A stretch of DNA of 64,000 nt from Adenanthera pavonina. Taxonomy: Eukaryota > Streptophyta > Magnoliopsida > Fabales > Fabaceae. Position 1 is the first letter of the stretch, and every line of letters starts with the position of its first letter. The notes under the pieces are model-generated. The model was not told the DNA's origin. It saw only the letters and a program-made list of their open reading frames with translations, and did not search any database. The position numbers were made by a program, and so were the translations under genes. Below are positions 1-10,639 of the stretch, piece by piece. The DNA lies in assembly GCA_026686845.1 (NCBI GenBank), contig JAIVEN010000008.1:18320501-18384500 (forward strand). Direction: 5' to 3'.

Positions 1-1557
1 TTGATACACAAATGAAGAATGCTTCGTTGCTCTCTTTTCCCTTTGAGATCTTCTCCGTCCATCCTTTCCAGATGTCAAATCTTTGCTTGGTCCCTCTCTC
101 TCTTCTCCTCCAGCGTCTCCTTCCTCCTTCTCTTCCTTATCTTGTTCTTTGTCCTCTCCCTTTTCTTGTTCTTCGTCCTCTCCCTTTTCTTGTTCTTCAT
201 CCTCTTCTTCCTTTTCTTTGTCCTCTTCTCTTTCTTCTTCTTCATCCTTTTTCCCTCCGTCATCATCCTGTTCCTTGTCTTCTCTTACATTCTCCTCCTT
301 CCCTTCATTAGCCACTTCCTTTTCTTCTTTATCCTCCTCTTTTTCCCCTTCTTCATGCTTGTCTGCATCATCTCTACCTGCTTGCATCTTCAACATCTAC
401 CTCAAAACTCTACCTGTACAGTTCATTACCTCAGCATACAGATGTTTTAATTCCTGCAACAATGAAAATGATATGTCATTTTATAGAGGATTATATAAGT
501 GAAGCATTTTAATAATTTACTATTACCAAATCATGGAATGCAGACATGGGTGGCAAGTCTAAGGAAGAGGTTGCTTCATTGATGCCAAATGTTTTCAATA
601 TTCCATAAAAGCTATCCTTCTCATCCTCAACACGCTTTTGAACTCTTTCATTAGTCCAATATTTCAATGCATGTTGAAGTTGTGGCACCTCATTTATACC
701 AAGGGGAAAATACTGCATAAAAAATAGCTGTAAATGGACCAAAAGTAAGCATATAACTAAAAATAAAGATGTGAGAAAAATATTGTATAAGACCTAAAAC
801 ATATATTTGTAAAATGAAACCACATACCACTAAAAAGTATAAGCACCCTCCAATAGTTTTTTTCCCTTCATTTTTCCCTTTCTGCATTCACTTTTTATAT
901 TCTGAATTTTCTTTTACAAGCTCCTTGTATACAAAAGAAGACCAGTCATACTGAGTGTCTCCAAGCCTTAGACCAGACGCAATTTTCAATAGTCTATGAC
1001 TAATATTTGAACTTGTGCTTGGGCAAAGAAAGTTCCTCAAGCAATACAAAATAAAGAATAACTCAAATCTATCTTTATCTTCATCTAACAGTATCTTATT
1101 TTCTATAACCTTATAAGCTACTCCCCCAAATTCCCCCTTTAATAAAATGAAGGTGTCACTATCACCTTTTAACATAATTTCTTGCCCATTATATGGTAAC
1201 CCAAACAATCGATTGATAGTTTCGGGGTCCATTTGTCGTTGTTTACCTCTAACATAAACACTTGAGGTAGGTGGATCAAAACCAATTTTTGCTACCCTTT
1301 CCACCAATGTTTGTCATCCCTTGATATGCTTCAAAACTTTTTGTAGTTGCTTTGGTGAACATCTTGTTTCAAATGGAACCTATTTGTCAAAAAAGAGAAT
1401 AAGTCAGCAACCTAACTTCAAATCAAGAAATCTACTTTACTTGAACTCACAAATAGCATACCTCATAATAGTTCAAATAGCATACCTCATAATACTCTGA
1501 TGTCATTTCTCTAACCTTTTTCTTTACCATTTTTGTCCTATTTAGAAAATTTTGCAT
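1..1557 (-). pseudogene. DUF1985/Ulp1-type transposon-associated gene, broken, runs off left edge
   Basis: Four minus-strand exons can be followed in one phase: 1557-1486, 1379-828, 727-527 and 453 to beyond base 1. The introns have GT..AG ends: 1485-1380, 827-728 (donor GTATGT, acceptor TTTACAG) and 526-454 (acceptor TTGTTGCAG). The second exon has the shape of the DUF1985 domain found beside Ulp1-like proteases in plant Mutator-like elements, with an IGFDPPTSSVYVRGK stretch, a FGLP motif and GGCLYFLV leading into QYFPL. The last exon becomes a Glu/Lys/Asp-rich tail and then a basic RRRSQREKR stretch, the usual linker before a Ulp1 domain, which would lie outside the window. Three in-frame stops (TGA 1314-1316, TGA 888-890, TAG 397-399) show that it is dead. 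The exon chain is seen directly. The family name is by resemblance and is moderately sure. Confidence 0.55.
1450..1494. repeat. 24-bp tandem duplication over a splice donor
   Basis: CAAATAGCATACCTCATAATA occurs twice, at about 1450 and 1474. On the minus strand this duplicates the end of the first visible exon of the DUF1985-like pseudogene together with its GTATGC donor, so two identical candidate donors stand 24 bases apart. Confidence 0.7.
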
Positions 1558-3479
1558 CTTTTTGTCAGATCAATACACTTCAACTAGATAGAACACAACC
1601 ACCACTAAATATTGATTGTCACATTTGGCTAATCAGTCATATTGAACCTGAAAATTAATTCTGTCAAATTTTTAAATAGAAATTTCTATAAAGCTGCTAC
1701 TGCATGGATGATTCAAAACTTGTTCAAATTTGGTCACCATGTTTGGCCGCACCTTATATGAGAAAAAGACAGAAAATTCAGCAACTCATTACCAATAATG
1801 CCCAGAAACAGAGTACACTAATTTGGTTGCCCAATAATATCTTCCCTCTCTTCACAATGAATTTTTTTCAGAGTGCAGAACCTAATGACCACTTCAGATT
1901 ATAACCCAGTTTTACTTCACAGACTAATCTAGCCTAATTACCAACAAGAAATACCACGTATTCCCAAAACAAAATGTCATGCCTTCACTAGGGTTTGCTA
2001 ATTCACACAAAGGAATATAACATGCCATAACTGATAGAACAGATGGAAGCATAATCGTACCTCAGGATCACTGTACAAGATGAAGTTTGGTGACGGAGCA
2101 GCGAACTCAACCTAGACCAAATTAACTGTGAAAATCCGACACTCGAAGATGATGTGCCATACAATGCTCACAAACTCAGAACCTACGAACCTTCAACCTC
2201 GACCAAATAAAGGTCAACTGACTGCTCATGAACTCAGAGACTCAAAGATGACAGAGTATAGCACTCAGAACCTCAGAACCTCTGAACTCACGGGGCAGAA
2301 GATTTTCAATGCGAAATCCAGCAGCAATGTCACGAACTCAGAGACTCGAACACCACGATGCAGATGATTTTCATCGAAACTGGAGCAAAGAACTGACTGC
2401 GGAGACTCAAAAATGATGGATGCAAAATGTGTTACCTTTTGAGAAAATGACATTAGGGCTTCGCGTGCATGTGTTTTTGAGATTTTGACACAAAGGGGTC
2501 CGCATATGTGAATTTTTTAATTGAGCCATGCATGCGTTTTTGTTTCTGAAAGTGAAGGTTAATTTTGTCAACATGATTTTATTTTTATCCCAGTGTAGGA
2601 TCCGGGGACTTGGGAAAGATTACACAAATTAGGATCCCTAATTTGTCATTATGTGTCTTGGAAGGTCCCTAAATGTCTTTTTCCCGATGTTAAATTGCAA
2701 GTACTCTTACTTTTAGCAGGACTTTGTACTATTGAAACTTGATTAGCTGTTTGGAACAACGTGAATCCTTTCCTTTAAAATTCTATTTTCTGAAAAAGTT
2801 GAGATCTAGGTTCCTTTGTTATTGTATGATTGTTCTGGTTATCCAAGAGAATGGTTGACGTAAAAAAAAATGGTTGACATAAAAAAAAAGGTTGACTTAA
2901 AAAAAAATCCATTTATGATTATAATATGTCTCATTAATGTTTCATGAAAGCTGTCATGTCATATTAGTATCTCCTCCACGCACATATGTCCTATGACTTT
3001 CAAACGGTTGAGCCATTAGCTTATTTAAATAATGAGATTCGAACCAAATGGACCTCAACGTGTAATTTGTTGGCAAGAAATAAAATACAACAATATATAT
3101 CTTAGCTTTTACTTATCTTAAGTGGAAATGTGGGTGCTTGAGGTTAAGTTCTGAGATGGTATGTATTGTAGAGTATTATCATGGTTTGGTTTGGAATTGA
3201 TTAATACGAAAATCCTTGATTGGGCACATGTATACGTAGATGTGTCTTGTTGGTCTTTAGAGTTTGTCGCGAGGAACTAAATCTTCGTGTGCCTATAAAA
3301 TGTCAGTCAAGTGTGCAATGAGTAAGAAGTTGTCATGGTACAAATGTTGGCTAAATCTTATTTTTTAACATTTATGAGTACCAATGGTTTTTTTTATTTA
3401 TTAAAAGTAAAAATAAATGATTCAATGAGAACTCTTTATTTCAAATTTTTATTTTTGCCTTTATGTTTCTAGTAGTAAT
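1558..3479. other. Non-genic AT-rich DNA with degenerate short repeats
   Basis: No convincing gene. About 2120-2420 holds loosely repeated pieces of the type ACTCAGAACCT and GAACTCAGAGACTCGAA, which make short open frames by chance. The pseudogene on the left could be cargo of a Mutator-like element, but I could not find convincing terminal inverted repeats here. Confidence 0.4.
2851..2906 (+). repeat. Triple GGTTGAC-NT-poly(A) repeat (W-box-like)
   Basis: GGTTGAC followed by one or two bases and a run of nine or so A occurs three times in tandem (about 2852, 2871 and 2890). TTGAC is the core of the WRKY-binding W-box. No gene is seen close by, so a regulatory role is only a possibility. Confidence 0.4.
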
Positions 3480-4900
3480 ACCATGGGCACTTATGTGCCA
3501 ATTAGCGAGCTGTAAGTGATAAAGTCGTCACAGATCCTGATTGATTATTTTTTCTGACAAAAAATAATAAATAAATAAAGATAAAAATAAATAAATAATT
3601 GATATATATACATATATATAAAAGTCATATTTTTAAATTTCTTTTATTGCTTCTCTTTTATAAAAATATGTTACCATCGTCATATTTATTTTTATAATTT
3701 AATAAAAATGATTATGTAAAATTTATTTTTTCCAATTTTATCTCTTAAGCCATTTACATTTTTGCCCCGAGTGTTAACACTGCAAGTATTTAGATCAGCA
3801 ACTTGTGAGTGAAGAAATTGCCACATATGCTGATTATTTCTCTTTCAAAATACATGTGGTAATCATATTTTCGAAATAGATATGTTGAGAGGGTCTTATT
3901 TATTTCATAATAAAAAAAAAGAGAAAGAAAAAACAATTTGTTCAAAATTATTAGTTTTCTTTCAAACCTTTTTTGTTCTTTACACCTATTTGTCACAAGT
4001 GACACTGCCGTGAATATTTAGGTATCAATGAGTAGAATGTGAGTGATAAAGTCACCACATGAATTAATTGATTTTATTTTGTAAAAATAAAATTCTTTTC
4101 AGATTGCCTTTTTAAATTAAAAATAAAATACTCAAAATCACGTATAATCATACATTTCAAATTGAGCCAAACATATATTCTTGTTTTAGGAATTGATTTT
4201 TAAAAAAAATTGAAAATGAAAAATGAGTTATAAGAGAAGATAATCGAAATTAATCTATTGTTTACAAATTAAAATACACCAACCAATTTTGAAAATTGTT
4301 TTCTTTGTAGAAAAATAAATTATTTTTATAAACTTCTCTTTTAAAAAAATATACATAATAATAAAAAATATATATCAACCTAGCAACACGCATTTCTAGT
4401 CCAAACTATGTCGACTTTGATCACTATCGCATGGTACGTAGGCCTCAAACTCTAATTCTCGGTCAAGTCCACTTTTGTAAATAAATAACATTTTCTTTTT
4501 ATTTTATTTTTCCCAACTTCTCATATTTTCATTTTATTCTTTATTTTATTTTTTATAATTTTTCTTATTTTTACATTTATTTTTGCATGTGAACGGTTAA
4601 AGGGCAATCAAAATAATTTTTAAAAGCCATAAAAATTACATGATCAATTTAAGGTAATCGTTCTTTGGAATAAGTGTTATGGGGTGCCTAATACCTTCCC
4701 CACTCATAATCGTACTCTCAAACTCAACTCTGATTCGCAGACCATCCTTGTCCTTTTATTTCGGTTTTTCAAAATTTTTCTTAAAATTTTGGTGGCGACT
4801 CCCCCGAAATCGGCCCCCATCGTGTGGGCCAATTTCTCCCTTTTTCTTTCATTTTTCATGCCATCTGCTTCGCATTCCCGAGTGTGACACCAATATACGA
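3480..4900 (+). mobile_element. Old Ty3/gypsy-like remnant (Tat/Ogre-like LTR or leader)
   Basis: The 4675-4890 stretch has GGGGTGCCTAATACCTTCCCC, then TTTTGGTGGCGACTCC and a GTGTGGGCC block. TACGTAGGC lies upstream at about 4436. This order of motifs is familiar from LTR/leader regions of plant Tat/Ogre-type gypsy elements. Three loosely similar units around AGTGATAAAGTC-CACA (about 3510, 3810 and 4045) may be part of the same old element. No coding domains or clear LTR ends are visible. The assignment rests on motif memory only. Confidence 0.35.
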
Positions 4901-5640
4901 CAATATTATTCGAACATAATCATAGGATAGGAAATATAATGGTGTAAGTGTAAAAAAAAAAAATTCTCCCACTTCCTTTAGCCATATATAGATACACACT
5001 AATATACACTACAACATAATAATAATATATATATATATACATACACATTTGGCCCCTCCCCCCGCACATATACTCATATTAAAAAAAATATATGACATAT
5101 ATATGCACTATATATTATTGATATATTTAAAAAGAAATCAAATATAAAGTTCATATTTAAATGTATTAAAAATATAAAGTTTTAATATATATATATTATA
5201 ATTTTTCTTAAAATTAATATATTATGTACGTGTTTTCACTTTATATATATATATATATACATAATTTATCATTTTATATTTTTTAAGCTATAAAAATATT
5301 TTGAAAAATTAGTTATGATAAATATTAAGAAAATTAAATTACTAACACAAAATATATATTATTTTTAAAAAATCCCCCCTCCCCCAGAGAATGGTAAGGC
5401 TGCATCCGCCCCAGATAAGAAGTAAAGGAGTATATGAATAAGCACAAGATAGAAATCCACATGCTTTCAGGACAATTGTAGAAAGGTGATAATCCCAGGT
5501 AATGTAATTGAACCACGACGACTAATATTGGAATGAGATTTTTGAAGGTTTTTTGCCGAGGAATTGACCTATACATATTCATAGAATTTGTTAAAAATAT
5601 TATTATTGTATCATAACATTAGTTAAAATATTAAACTTAA
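4901..5640. other. AT-rich intergenic DNA, no feature seen
   Basis: Long TATATA tracts and A/T runs. Short open frames here show no recognisable protein signal. Confidence 0.5.
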
Positions 5641-5760
5641 GAATAGTGGTTTTTGTGTCACCTTATATTAGTTTAGGTAGTAAGAGTAGAGTGTGGTTTG
5701 GGTAGAGGTCAATAACTCAATCCCTCATGATGTATTAAAAAAAAGAATAGTCGTTTTTGT
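5641..5760 (+). mobile_element. Short SINE with 16-bp target duplications
   Basis: GAATAGTGGTTTTTGT at 5641-5656 returns as GAATAGTCGTTTTTGT at 5745-5760 (15 of 16 identical). The 88 bases between them end in an A-rich tail (ATTAAAAAAAA). They contain AGAGGTCAATAACTCAATCCC, which resembles a tRNA-derived B box, and a TTTAGGTAGTAAGAG stretch that could be a decayed A box. Target duplication, A tail and Pol III-like boxes together indicate a small tRNA-type SINE, possibly 5'-truncated. Confidence 0.5.
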
Positions 5761-7967
5761 CAATATTACGATTGTGCCTTTATTTTTATTCCCCCAAAAA
5801 AATGTGTAATAAATCTTGAAAGAATATACTTATCAGAAAAAAATGCTAGAAAAAGATGTATGCTCTAATTTAACGTTGCAATTAATAATTTTGAGTAGAC
5901 ACTATAATATTTTTGCTTTATAGAAACAATTGAAAAAGTGTTGCTATAGCTATAAAATCTATTGCCAAAACATTTAAGCAACATTTTTCAAATAGTCCCT
6001 AATCTATGATGCACAGATATATGTATAAGTATTGGACATGACAAAATATAATATGTAAAATATGATAAATTTTAAAAATTTTAGGATATGGATACGAAAT
6101 ATGTATATATAACATTTATGTATACATTCAACAAATCAACGTACCAAAGATTACAAAAATGAAAAAAAAATTGAATTTTAAATAAGCATTTTATAAGCAA
6201 TATAAAAATATCGAAAATAAAAAAAATTAAAAATTGAGGTTTTTTTTGTAAAATTTTAAGTTATTTTAGTATTTTTTAAGAATAAAAACTAATGATACAC
6301 ATATAATATGTATATACATATTGTATTAGATATGAGTATGTCTTCTTTTTTGAAGTATCAATGTATCACAGTGTTTAATCCAGTGTTACCTATTATTTTA
6401 GGCAACATTCTTTTTTATATTCCTTAGACACACTTTTTTCAAAAATATTACCTATTTGCGAAAATTGTTGCCTATACTATCAGAATAGGCAACAATTATG
6501 TTACAATAATTTTAACATGAGACTAGACTAAATAGGCTAGATCGGGTTTTGGGGACTGACATCCTTTTTTCTTATTCTTTTCGTGGTAATGGAGGATATA
6601 GCATAAGTCTGACTCAGTCCATGTGCAACCTTAATATATATAAAACACACACACCTATATATAATTAGTGTTTATATAATCAATCAAAGGCAACTTGGAT
6701 TGAAAGGGTTAATCTAACTATTGCTGTTGCCCACACCCAGAAAAAAAAAAAGACCCAAAAAATTAAATTCTAGGAAATATGATCAGCCTATTCTTTTTTT
6801 TTTTTAAAATACATAAAAGTTTATATGAGATGTACTCCATAGCTCACTAAGATTGATGAAGATTTCACGGCAAAGAGCCTATACATAGGTATTTATAGAT
6901 TTCATATCAACAAAATCCACACACATGAGTAGTGAGATAACCCACATCTTTGTGGGATATGGGCCAACTGGGTGAGCCAGCCTATCCCTTCTGACTCTAT
7001 ATATAACAAAGAAAATGGAGGCAGGAATGATAAAATAATAGAAAGATTGAAGTAAAAATGAGAAGATGCATACTAACTTTAGCTGATCTGCCATTGCTGA
7101 AAATTGAAAAGCAAGCATATATTTAAAAGTATATATGATGGCTTCCTTTGCTTCTTTGTCTACAACAGCATCTGCGGACTATTATACTGAAGGACTCGTC
7201 AGTTGCAACCGTGAAAATAATTCGAAACAAATTAAAAAGTAAATAAAAAATTTCAAAAGATAATCAGTCTTCAACTTTGAGCTAGGCGGCACCAGCGAGA
7301 GAAGAAGAAAACTCACTGAAATTCACAAACCATATTGTAATGAGTAGTGCTCAAACCTCTATTTTGGAAATGCACTACCTTAGTTTATAGAAATGAAATG
7401 GAAGAGAACGATAAAATGGTAGAAAGAAGGGAGAAAGAATGAGAAGAAACATAGTTACCTTAGGATATCTGTGGTTGCTTCAAACTGAAAGTCAGAAACT
7501 TTAAGAAGTATATAAGATATGATAGCTTCGTCACTTACAATGTCGATTAGGTATGTTGGAAGAACAATGACAAGAAGCATATGAGACATAATAGCTTCCT
7601 CACTTTCTTTGTTTGATTACAACGTCCATTTGGTTATGTTGAAAGAATAATTTTCTGGATGACGTCAGGGTTTCCTTTTTTATTTGTTTTTTTTCAAGAT
7701 GTAATTTTTTTTTTGGCCCAAAAATGAAAGGGTCCATTTTTCCAAGGAAGGGGCTAGGTACATTTAACGAACGGCTACGGGTCATAAGCCAATATTTTCA
7801 ATATTTCTTTGACAGATCCAAGGGGAGCGAGGGGTGCTGATCCTACTTTCCCCTTACCATTTTCACTACTCCCGAACTTAATGGAACGAGGCCATGAGAT
7901 ATTGTGCAGTTCCTTTTGTTGATGAAATCAATGAACAAAATTGTACCTTCATATGCATTATTAATTA
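5761..7967. other. AT-rich intergenic DNA with a degenerate local duplication
   Basis: No supported gene. About 7010-7150 and 7385-7540 are diverged copies of one another, each with a GATAAAAT-ATAGAAAG stretch, a block of the type GAGAAGA(T/A)(G/A)CATA, and then ATGATGGCTTCC or ATGATAGCTTCG. A third short piece lies at about 7570-7610. This looks like an old tandem duplication of unknown origin. Confidence 0.4.
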
Positions 7968-8220
7968 CCCCTCTGTCCCATATTAATGGGAATGTTTTAC
8001 ACATATTAAGAAATATTTATTATAATCTTAAATTTTTTTTGAAAAATAAATATTTCAATTTTACCTTTATTAGTTTCACTTATTTCTTTAAATATAATAC
8101 AAATTACAATACTAATAATATAATAAATAAGAAGCAAAAATGACAAATCACTACATATTATCTTATATTAAAGGATAAGAAAATTTTCTTATGTTACCTT
8201 ATAATATGGAATGAAGGGAG
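7968..8220. mobile_element. Stowaway-type MITE (Tc1/mariner)
   Basis: The left end CCCTCTGTCCCATATTAATGGG and the right end, read in reverse (CTCCCTTCATTCCATATTATAAGG), form terminal inverted repeats of the Stowaway CTCCCTCCGTCCC class. TA dinucleotides flank both sides (7966-7967 and 8221-8222). The length of 253 bases, AT-rich interior and absence of coding capacity fit a non-autonomous MITE. Confidence 0.7.
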
Positions 8221-8222
8221 TA

Positions 8223-8810
8223 GTTCAATAGAAAGAATCAAGTTCCGTTGGGGGCAGGTACTTAAGATAGGTTTGATAGATAAGAAAGGAGTTTCATGAA
8301 GGGAAATATGAAAAAAAAATCTATATGTAATATATTAGGCATATATGATTTAAGCTTTCTAAGGACTAAAATTAGCTTTTCGAAGGAACTCTCTTTTACT
8401 TCTCCTTTTCTATTTCCATTTTTTGTAAAAATGACTTATTTATACCAAACATAGCCTTAGTTATTTCCCAAGATTTGACATTTTAATTCTTTTTCCCCCT
8501 TCAAAATAAGACGACACAAAGTGTTTTTGTTGTTTTTTTGGTTAACAACACTACACAAAGGGAATGGGGAAAAAGGGAGACTACATGAAGGGATAGCACA
8601 ACTTTTTTTTTTTGGGGAATTATTTAGTTCTTGGAGCATTTAGCATATTTTTCAGAAGGTATATACCAATATGGCTTAAATTCAAGGCATAAGTTATATG
8701 TCTTTCGTGGAAAATTTTATTTTCAATCATTAAAATATTAACCATATCATATAATTATTATTTAATTCTTCTGTTTCGAGGACTTTGATTGTCAAAATTA
8801 CATTCAGAAG
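8223..8810. other. AT-rich intergenic DNA, no feature seen
   Basis: No gene or repeat boundary recognised. It ends in ATAAA, the left target duplication of the next element. Confidence 0.4.
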
Positions 8811-8815
8811 ATAAA

Positions 8816-9957
8816 TGTTGATGTGGCTAAGCACCTAAGAGGGGAGTGAATTGAGTGATTCAAAATTTTTATCAAACCTAAAGAAATTAATAAAACAGTA
8901 AAGTAGACAGAAAAAACAGGGATAAATAGAGTATATTTAATTCTAAGAAGAAAATAATGTAAATAAGAAAAGGACATGAGATTTATTTTAGTTCGACCTA
9001 CATCATTTGACCCATGTCCAATCCTATAGTCACTACTTTGAGATTTGCATTATCTCTATAAGTTTTGAACGGGAACTTGTGAGTTTTTGTACAATGCTCT
9101 GTTCTTCAATGAAAAATACTCTCTTTGTACAAGGAGTAAATTGACGACCCACTCAAAAGACTCACTATTTTGAATATACTTAGAAAGATTTGTGATTAAA
9201 GTTTAAAGTTTTACAGCAAAAGACTATCACACAAAGAGGAAGGTATAATGCAATAAACTCTAAGGTAGTTAAGTGTATTTATGAGGAAAAGAATAATGAA
9301 TATGGATGCAAATAATTTTAGAATTATTTTCTTATTGTTTTCTGTATAAATGAATCACTATTTATAGATAAAACTTATTAATTAGCTATTAAGTACAATT
9401 AATTTACTATTACTTAGAAATTTTGTAACCATTGAAGGTGCATTAAAGCTCACCTATTCAGATTAAATAATTAATTATGATAAATAATCGATTATATTGA
9501 GCATGCATTCTCTTTGTAACATGTTTCACCATAAAATAAATTATTATCTAACCTAGAAGAAAATAATTTTAATATAGAAGAGAAAATTAAGTCCATTTTC
9601 TAGTTTGCCTAAATATGAAGGAAGGACGATAAAAACATATATGAGAGATTTAAAACATAATCAATTGTTTTGTTAAGATTAATCAATTATCGTGAGAGAA
9701 TACAAGAATAGAAACCAAGATAATCTATTGTATCTCAATGTAACAGATTAGGTTAGGGGAATTTTTTAAGAGAAGAGACAAAAAATAATTGATTAGAAAT
9801 GCAAGTATAACAGGTTAGAATTAAGGCTGAGAGCTATCACACTCTGAGGTAAGGTAACTTATTTTATTTTTTTATGACAGATTATATAAATCAATGCAAT
9901 CGATTATGAGAAAGGAATAATTGGTTAGAGCTGAAATTGAAACACACTTAGAAAGGT
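8816..9957 (-). repeat. Element E left LTR (truncated)
   Basis: Minus-oriented LTR fragment. A TATA box (TATAAATA on minus) lies at 9359-9366. Upstream of it on minus, from about 9450 to 9950, is an array of palindromes related to TAATCGATTA and AATCAATT. The LTR breaks off near 9957. Confidence 0.7.
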
Positions 9958-9995
9958 GTTAGGAATGTTGACTTCCTAGGAGAAGTGGTGAATTA

Positions 9996-10368
9996 GGAAG
10001 TTTTTGTCAGATGTGGTGGTGAGAATCCAAATCCGAAGAGGATATCGGGGAGGAGTAATGGTGACAAGATCCAGCGTGGTCTTCGATGGTTTAATGGGCA
10101 AGATTTTAAAAATGATAGTATTAAGGCAAGACTTTCGGCGTCCAATAAAGATGGCTCCAGATATGTTGGAAAGGAATTGATTCATAAAAAGTGCGTCCCA
10201 GTGGCTATGAATTCTTCTGATGGTGTGAATGGAGATAAAGGAAAGGTGAACAGGTCTTTTTGTAAGCCCAAAAATATAACTCGGCCCAACAATAATTGCA
10301 CCTCTAATGCGTTTGAGGCCTTAATGGTAGTATCTGAACAGGGCTCAGTGAGACAAGTCAAAATTTGA
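9996..10368 (+). pseudogene. Unidentified open fragment, possibly non-LTR element ORF1 tail
   Basis: About 124 codons are open on plus after a TAG near 9993 and end at 10368. The peptide is basic and polar, contains a CGGENPNPKR stretch and ends ..SNAFEALMVV. The end loosely recalls the terminus of plant LINE ORF1 proteins, where an N-F-x-L motif is common. No zinc knuckle or catalytic domain is visible, and the opposite strand is also open over part of it. It lies inside element E's foreign interior. Treat the identity as a guess. Confidence 0.2.
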
Positions 10369-10639
10369 TTTATTGAGAAATTAGGGTTTAATATCAATAT
10401 TTTACCTAATAAAAGTCAATTTAGACCACAGAAAATGCAGTACCAATTCAAGGACACTGGATGGACCTTGATAAAATATATTTTGGATCAAGATAATGAT
10501 TTTAGTCCAAAGGGTAAATTTAGAACAATCCTGTACCAATTAAATGATAATAACGGCAAAAACGATTAGTCAGTACGGGTAAGAGTTATCGGTAAAGGGT
10601 ATTCTTTACCATTAAAAATTATAAAGAAACTTTTGGTCA

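Noticed and set aside
12..502. Long overlapping plus-strand open frames rich in Leu, Phe and Ser
   Set aside because: They are shadows of the purine-rich Glu/Lys/Asp exon of the minus-strand pseudogene. All frames are open because of the pyrimidine bias.
6879..7118. Membrane-protein-like minus frame
   Set aside because: Hydrophobic only because of AT-rich composition. The local duplication at 7385-7540 does not conserve the frame.
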